The translations under genes and the position numbers were made by a program. From NCBI RefSeq assembly GCF_013410375.1, contig NZ_JACCFL010000001.1, forward strand, positions 2,604,001-2,668,000: DNA of 64,000 nt, read 5' to 3'. The notes under the pieces were generated by a model. It ran no database searches, was not told where the DNA came from, and was given only the letters and a program-made list of their open reading frames with translations. The first letter of the stretch is position 1, and every line of letters starts with the position of its first letter. Below, piece after piece: positions 59,463-64,000 of this stretch. The stretch comes from Leifsonia shinshuensis. GTDB lineage: Bacteria; Actinomycetota; Actinomycetes; Actinomycetales; Microbacteriaceae.

Positions 59463-59580
59463 ATTCGTGCCGAATGTCGACTCCGGCGGCGCGATACGCC
59501 ACATTCGTGACGAATCGCGATTCCGCGATTCGTGACGAATATGCGTTCTGGCGCTGGGATTCGCGACATTCGTCACGAAT
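59463..59580. repeat. Cluster of four 13-bp near-palindromes
   Basis: ATTCGTGCCGAAT (59463-59475), ATTCGTGACGAAT (59503-59515 and 59528-59540) and ATTCGTCACGAAT (59568-59580) share arms ATTCG/CGAAT around a 3-base centre. Start-to-start distances are 40, 25 and 40 bp. The cluster fills the gap between the ybaK-like promoter and the GNAT stop, and the last site covers that stop codon. It may be an operator array or a dispersed repeat. Confidence 0.85.
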
Positions 59581-60115
59581 CGCGCGCGGCGGCGAGGCGC
59601 TTGTACATGATGGTGGTGCCGCCGAGGGCGCCGGAGGGGCGCACGGCGTAGTCCGGGATGCCGCCGACGGTCTGCCAGCCCCAGCGGGTGTACAGCGACT
59701 CGGCGAGGCTGCCGGTCTCGGTGTCGAGGACGAGCAGGGTGATCCCGTTCGCGGCGGCGTGCTCCTCCAGCGCGGCCATCAGCGCGGGCGCGATGCCGCG
59801 GCCTCTGGCGTCCCGGTGCACCATGAGCTTGACCACCTCGGCGCGGTGCGGGCCGTTGCGCTTGGCCGCGCGCACGAGGGTGATCGTGCCGAGGGCGCGG
59901 TCGCCGTCGCGGGCGACCCACGTCTCGGTGTCCGGGTCGGCGAAGAACGCGCCCCACCAGCGCAGCGCCTCGTCGGGCGTGGGCGGCTCGATCCAGCCGA
60001 CGCTCGCACCCGACTCGACGGTGTCGATCAGGACGGGCGCGAGCGCCGCAGCCGTGGCTGCGGCGCTCGCGTCCGTGACCCTTTCGATCGACGTCGTGCG
60101 CTCGGCGCCGCTCAC
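59573..60115 (-). CDS. GNAT-family N-acetyltransferase
   Basis: A 180-residue GNAT. The acetyl-CoA-binding motif A is [31 protein letters not shown], followed by [25 protein letters not shown]. The GTG at 60115 overlaps the gatB stop (GTGA), so it is the distal gene of the gatCAB operon. Substrate unknown. Confidence 0.88.
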   Translation of the reverse strand: MSGAERTTSIERVTDASAAATAAALAPVLIDTVESGASVGWIEPPTPDEALRWWGAFFADPDTETWVARDGDRALGTITLVRAAKRNGPHRAEVVKLMVHRDARGRGIAPALMAALEEHAAANGITLLVLDTETGSLAESLYTRWGWQTVGGIPDYAVRPSGALGGTTIMYKRLAAARDS

Positions 60116-61611
60116 TGGGAGGCGCGCTCCAGCACCAGCTCGCGCACGCGTGCGGCGTCCGCCTGGCCCTTCATCGCCTTCATGACGGCGCCGATGACCG
60201 CGCCCGCGGCCTGGACCTTGCCGTCGCGGATCTTCTCCAGCACGTCCGGCTGCGCCGCCAGCGCCTCGTCGATCGCCGCGATCAGCGCGCCGTCGTCGGA
60301 GACGACCGCGAGCCCGCGGGCGTCCACGACCTCCTGCGGCGCGCCCTCGCCGGCGATGACGCCCTCCAGCACCTGGCGGGCCAGGCGGTCGGTGAGGGTG
60401 CCGGCGTCCACCAGGCCGGCCAGCTCGGCGACGTGCTGCGGACTGACCAGCGTGCTGGCCGGGACGCCCTGTGCGTTCGCGAGACGCGCGATCTCGCCGG
60501 TCCACCACTTGCGGGCGGCGGCCGGAGTCGCGCCTGCGGCGATGGTCGCCTCCAGCTCGTCCAGCAGCTCGGCGTTGTCGACGTCCTGGAACTCCAACGC
60601 GGTGAAGCCCCACTCGGCGGTCAGGCGCTTACGGCGGGCGGCGGGCGCCTCCGGGAGGGTGCCGCGCAGCTCCTCGACCCACTCGCGGCTCGGCGCGACG
60701 GGGACGAGGTCGGGCTCCGGGAAGTACCGGTAGTCGTCGGCGTCCGACTTCGGGCGGCCGGCGGAGGTGGTGCCGGTGTCCTCGTGCCAGTGCCGGGTCT
60801 CCTGCGTGATCGTGCCGCCGGCGTCGAGGATCGCCGCCTGGCGCTGGATCTCGTAGCGGACCGCGCGCTCGATCGAGCGCAGCGAGTTCACGTTCTTGGT
60901 CTCGGTGCGGGTGCCGAGCTCGGACGAGCCGCGACGGCGGAGCGAGACGTTCGCGTCGCAGCGGACGTTGCCCTCCTCCATGCGCGCGTTGGAGACGCCG
61001 AGCGCCTTCACCAGGTCGCGGATGGCGCGCACGTAGGTGCGGCCGACCTCCGGAGCGTCGGCCTCCGCGCCCTCGATCATCTTGGTGACGATCTCGACCA
61101 GGGGCACACCGCCGCGGTTGAAGTCGACCAGCGAGTAGTCGGCGCCCTGGATGCGGCCGGTGGCGCCGCCGACGTGCGTCAGCTTGCCGGCGTCCTCCTC
61201 CATGTGCGCGCGCTCGATCTCGATGCGCAGTTCGCGGCCGTTCTCCAGCTCGATCGTCACGACGCCGTCGTGCGCGATCGGCTCGTCGTACTGCGAGGTC
61301 TGGAAGTCCTTCGCCAGGTCCGGGTAGAAATAGTTCTTCCGCGCGAACCGGCTCGACTCGGCGATGTCGCAGCCGAGCGCGAGGCCCAGGCGGATGCTCG
61401 ACTCGATCGCCTTCTCGTTGACCTGCGGGAGGCCGCCGGGGAGGCCGAGGCAGGTCGGGCAGGTGTTCGTGTTCGCGCCGGAGCCGAACTCGTTCGCGCA
61501 GCCGCAGAACATCTTGGTGGCGGTGTTCAACTCGACGTGCACCTCGAAGCCGAGCACCGGCTCGAACAGCTCGAGGGCCTTGTCGTAATCCATCAGGTCA
61601 GCCTTGGCCAT
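60112..61611 (-). CDS. gatB: Aspartyl/glutamyl-tRNA amidotransferase subunit B
   Basis: A 499-residue GatB. The N-terminal [18 protein letters not shown] with the CPTCLGLPG zinc/structural motif, and the kinase-like core ([35 protein letters not shown]), are complete. The C-terminal GatB/YqeY tRNA-binding domain ends the protein. It phosphorylates and transamidates Glu-tRNA-Gln or Asp-tRNA-Asn with GatA and GatC. ATG 61611 shares a base with the gatA stop (TGATG). Confidence 0.97.
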   Translation of the reverse strand: MAKADLMDYDKALELFEPVLGFEVHVELNTATKMFCGCANEFGSGANTNTCPTCLGLPGGLPQVNEKAIESSIRLGLALGCDIAESSRFARKNYFYPDLAKDFQTSQYDEPIAHDGVVTIELENGRELRIEIERAHMEEDAGKLTHVGGATGRIQGADYSLVDFNRGGVPLVEIVTKMIEGAEADAPEVGRTYVRAIRDLVKALGVSNARMEEGNVRCDANVSLRRRGSSELGTRTETKNVNSLRSIERAVRYEIQRQAAILDAGGTITQETRHWHEDTGTTSAGRPKSDADDYRYFPEPDLVPVAPSREWVEELRGTLPEAPAARRKRLTAEWGFTALEFQDVDNAELLDELEATIAAGATPAAARKWWTGEIARLANAQGVPASTLVSPQHVAELAGLVDAGTLTDRLARQVLEGVIAGEGAPQEVVDARGLAVVSDDGALIAAIDEALAAQPDVLEKIRDGKVQAAGAVIGAVMKAMKGQADAARVRELVLERASQ

Positions 61612-63158
61612 CAGACCGCTCCCTCCTCGCTCGCGAACATCTCGGTGGCGCTCAGATCGGGCGCCTGGCTCAGCAGGCTGCCGCCCCACTGCTCCTCCAG
61701 GAGCCGCTCCAGGGCGGCGCCGATCGTGTACAGCCGGGCGTCGGCGCGGGCCGGCGTCATCAGCTGGATGCCGACGGGGAGGCCGTCCTCCGGCGCGAGG
61801 CCGATCGGGAGGCCCATGCCGGGCACGCCCGCGAGGTTCGCCGGGATGGTCGTGATGTCGTTGAGGTACATCGCCATCGGGTCGGCCAGCTTCTCGCCGA
61901 ACTTGAACGCCGTGGTCGGCGCGCTGGGGCTGACCAGCACATCCACCTTCTCGAACGCGGCCGAGAAGTCGCGCTGGATGAGGGTGCGGACCTTCTGGGC
62001 CGAGCCGTAGTAGGCGTCGTAGTAGCCGGCGCTCAGCGCGTAGGTGCCGAGGATGATGCGGCGCTTGACCTCGGGGCCGAAACCGGCGTCGCGGGTCGCG
62101 GCCATCACGCGCTCGACGGTGACGGGGCCGTCCTCGGGGTTCACCCGGAGGCCGAAGCGCACCGAGTCGAAGCGGGCCAGGTTGCTGGAGGCCTCGGCGG
62201 GGAGGATCAGGTAGTAGGCGGCGACCGCGTACTCGAAGCTCGGGGCCTCGACCTCGACGATCTCGGCGCCCGCGCCCTCCAGCAGGGCCAGGGCTTCGAC
62301 GAAGCGCTGCTTGACGCCGGCCTGGAAGCCTTCGCCGTTCAGCTCGCGGACGACGCCGACGCGCACGCCCTTCAGAGCGCCGTCGCGCAAGCCCGCACGC
62401 GCGGCCTCCGCCATCGACGGCCAGGTGTCGGTCAGCGAGGTGGAGTCGAACGGGTCGTGCCCGGCGATGACGTCATGCAGCAGGCCCGCGTCGAGCACGC
62501 TACGCGAGACCGGGCCGACCTGGTCCAGCGAGCTCGCCAACGCGATGGCGCCGTAGCGGCTGACGCCGCCGTAGGTCGGCTTGACGCCCACCGAGCCGGT
62601 GACGGCGGCAGGCTGGCGGATCGAGCCTCCGGTGTCGGAGCCGAGCGCGAAGGGCGCCTCGAAGGCCGCGACGGCCGCGGCCGAACCGCCGCCGGAGCCG
62701 CCGGGGATGCGCTCCAGGTCCCACGGGTTGCGGGTGGGGCCGTACGCCGAGTGCTCGGTGGAGGAGCCCATCGCGAACTCGTCCATGTTGGTCTTGCCGA
62801 GCGGCACCAGGTCGGCCTCGCGCAGCTTGCGGACGACCGTGGCGTCGTACGGCGGGATCCAGCCCTCGAGGATGCGCGACCCGGAGGTCGACGGCATGTC
62901 GTGGGTGGCGAGCACGTCCTTGATCGCGACGGGGACGCCGGCGAGCGGGCCGAGCGGGTCGCCCGCGGCCCGGCGGCCGTCGATCTCGGCGGCGGTGCGC
63001 ACGGCGTTCTCGCCCGCCACGTGCAGGAAGGCGTGCACATCGGCGTCGACCGACTCGATGCGGTCGAGGTGGGCGCGGGTGGCCTCCACCGAGGAGACCT
63101 CGCGCGCGGCGAGCAGGTCGGCGAGGGCGGCGGCGGAGAGCCGGGTCAGGTCCGTCAT
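61611..63158 (-). CDS. gatA: Aspartyl/glutamyl-tRNA amidotransferase subunit A
   Basis: A 515-residue amidase-signature protein. The Ser-cisSer-Lys triad is visible: Lys in VPVAIKDV, the cis-Ser in [14 protein letters not shown] and nucleophile Ser in [12 protein letters not shown]. It releases ammonia from glutamine and channels it to GatB. It starts 2 nt after the gatC stop. Confidence 0.97.
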   Translation of the reverse strand: MTDLTRLSAAALADLLAAREVSSVEATRAHLDRIESVDADVHAFLHVAGENAVRTAAEIDGRRAAGDPLGPLAGVPVAIKDVLATHDMPSTSGSRILEGWIPPYDATVVRKLREADLVPLGKTNMDEFAMGSSTEHSAYGPTRNPWDLERIPGGSGGGSAAAVAAFEAPFALGSDTGGSIRQPAAVTGSVGVKPTYGGVSRYGAIALASSLDQVGPVSRSVLDAGLLHDVIAGHDPFDSTSLTDTWPSMAEAARAGLRDGALKGVRVGVVRELNGEGFQAGVKQRFVEALALLEGAGAEIVEVEAPSFEYAVAAYYLILPAEASSNLARFDSVRFGLRVNPEDGPVTVERVMAATRDAGFGPEVKRRIILGTYALSAGYYDAYYGSAQKVRTLIQRDFSAAFEKVDVLVSPSAPTTAFKFGEKLADPMAMYLNDITTIPANLAGVPGMGLPIGLAPEDGLPVGIQLMTPARADARLYTIGAALERLLEEQWGGSLLSQAPDLSATEMFASEEGAV

Positions 63159-63160
63159 GC

Positions 63161-63457
63161 TTACTCCTCGTCCAGGATGGTGGCGACCTTGAACCGGTCG
63201 CCCTCGCGCTCGGGGGCGCCGGACAGCGCCTGCTCGACGGTCAGCGACGGGCGCACCTCGTCGGGCCGGAACACGTTGGTGAGCGGGAGCGGGTGGCTGG
63301 TCGCGGGGACGTCGGGACCGGCGACCTCCTGCACCTTGGCGACCGCCTCGACGATCTGGCCGAGCTCGCTGGTGAGGCTCTGAATCTCCTCCGGGCTGAC
63401 GTCGATCCTGGCGAGACTCGCCAGGTGCGCGACCTGTTCTGCGCTGATTTCGGACAT
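63161..63457 (-). CDS. gatC: Aspartyl/glutamyl-tRNA amidotransferase subunit C
   Basis: A 98-residue GatC ([78 protein letters not shown]). It wraps GatA and GatB together. GGAGA precedes the ATG at 63457, and TAGAAT (complement of 63494-63499) is a plausible -10 for the whole gatCAB-GNAT operon. Confidence 0.96.
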   Translation of the reverse strand: MSEISAEQVAHLASLARIDVSPEEIQSLTSELGQIVEAVAKVQEVAGPDVPATSHPLPLTNVFRPDEVRPSLTVEQALSGAPEREGDRFKVATILDEE

Positions 63458-63559
63458 GCGTCTCCGTGCTGTTCTCTTCAGTGGGCTGACTCAATTCTAG
63501 GGTGACGGCGGCAGCGCGCGCCCGCCGCCGGACGCTGCAGCGCAGGACCGCCCCGAGCC

Positions 63560-64000
63560 CTAGCCGAGGACCTTGCCGCCCTGGTCGATCCCGATGAGCG
63601 CGAGGTTGCGCATGCACTCGGTGCCGGCGGTGAAGTACTCGTTGTGGCCGCTCGATCCGGACAGGCTCGCGTGCGTGATCGGATCGGTCGCCCCGCCGAC
63701 GCCCATCCGCTTCGCGCCGTACGCCGGCGAGCCGGGGTCGCTGCCGAAGAACGCGCTGTTCACGATCGGGTCCATGGACGCCTCGCCGACGAAGACGTTG
63801 CCGTCGCGGACGCCGAGCTGGTGGACCGACTGGGCGTCCGAGCCGGGCGAGCCCATCAGGGCGAGCGCGTCGACCGTGACGGTGCCCTTCTCCAGCGCGA
63901 GCAGGGCGGCGGTCGAGCCGTAGGAGTGGGCGAGGACGCTCAGGTACGGCGGGTTCGCCTGGCGCAGCGACTTCAGGCCGATCAGCGTGCGCTCCAGGCT
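63560..64000 (-). CDS. Alpha/beta hydrolase (DUF1023 type), N-terminal part beyond window
   Basis: The C-terminal 146 residues of an alpha/beta hydrolase; the frame stays open to the right edge. The nucleophile elbow is [14 protein letters not shown] and the catalytic His is in SSGHNEYF, as in the actinobacterial DUF1023 family. [18 protein letters not shown] with [22 protein letters not shown] matches the same family. Whether a signal peptide or secretion domain is present cannot be seen. Confidence 0.87.
   Translation of the reverse strand, partial: SLERTLIGLKSLRQANPPYLSVLAHSYGSTAALLALEKGTVTVDALALMGSPGSDAQSVHQLGVRDGNVFVGEASMDPIVNSAFFGSDPGSPAYGAKRMGVGGATDPITHASLSGSSGHNEYFTAGTECMRNLALIGIDQGGKVLG

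Noticed and set aside
59458..59585. Intrinsic terminator for the GNAT gene
   Set aside because: Each palindrome has only 5-bp arms and no T-tract; four spaced copies fit operator sites or repeats better.

Overview
The window is about 64 kb of very GC-rich, gene-dense DNA from a Gram-positive actinobacterium, most likely a Microbacteriaceae (Leifsonia-like) chromosome. That assignment is inferred from codon bias, gene content and several lipoprotein or unknown families I associate with this group. Support includes GlbO-type haemoglobin, GatCAB, EttA, an ECF sigma/RskA pair, class E sortase-type LAYTG anchoring, and many starts that sit 6-7 nt behind a TANNNT -10 box (leaderless mRNAs). It reads as core chromosome: no integrase, transposase, plasmid gene or CRISPR array is visible.

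Layout. 1-3.1 kb: truncated TetR and divergent SDR, trigger factor, tRNA-Pro and tRNA-Gly. 3.2-6.8 kb: PASTA/DUF3761 lipoprotein, a two-component pair, Dps. 6.9-13.1 kb: amidohydrolase coupled to a frameshifted paiB-like gene, Nei-type glycosylase, rpiB, pepN. 13.2-20.5 kb: a coupled ABC-2 transporter/histidine kinase/response regulator operon, MscS channel, GlbO, FAD dehydrogenase. 20.5-27.8 kb: thioesterases, ECF sigma factor with anti-sigma factor, divergent Rieske lipoprotein, ettA, ssb, msrA. 28-33.4 kb: nadE, cation/proton antiporter, LysR with divergent MFS exporter.

33.4-33.75 kb holds the most unusual non-coding locus: a tRNA-Arg(TCT) gene whose 3' half plus downstream hairpin is repeated in tandem with an exact 70-bp period. 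33.8-43 kb: thioredoxin-like protein, SGNH hydrolase, orn, tRNA-His, ArsR-type repressor with its likely MFS target, a secreted wall-lytic protein with a structured leader, a MetE-like/minimal-zincin gene pair, and a large LAYTG surface protein. 43-47.4 kb: a TPP-riboswitch-controlled ykoEDC-type thiamine-precursor ECF transporter, whose ATPase gene carries a perfect 63-bp in-frame tandem duplication, followed by a coupled P-loop kinase. 47.5-56 kb: dinB, aldo/keto reductase, YidC paralogue with DUF6412 partner, GNAT lacking a normal start codon, acyl-CoA ligase, PaaI-type thioesterase. 56-64 kb: APC permease, DUF2236 oxygenase-like protein, YbaK-type deacylase, a cluster of four spaced palindromes, GNAT, gatCAB, and a partial alpha/beta hydrolase.

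How genes work together: coupled ATGA/GTGA stop-start overlaps define operons (transporter/two-component, sigma/anti-sigma, ykoEDC-kinase, gatA-gatB-GNAT, ybaK-DUF2236, APC-thioesterase). Divergent regulator/target pairs with visible inverted repeats (TetR/SDR, ArsR/MFS) or a good promoter (LysR/MFS) indicate local control. Most convergent pairs are closed by perfect hairpins without U-tracts. Several recent-looking tandem duplications (14, 17, 63 and 70 bp periods) are scattered through the window.
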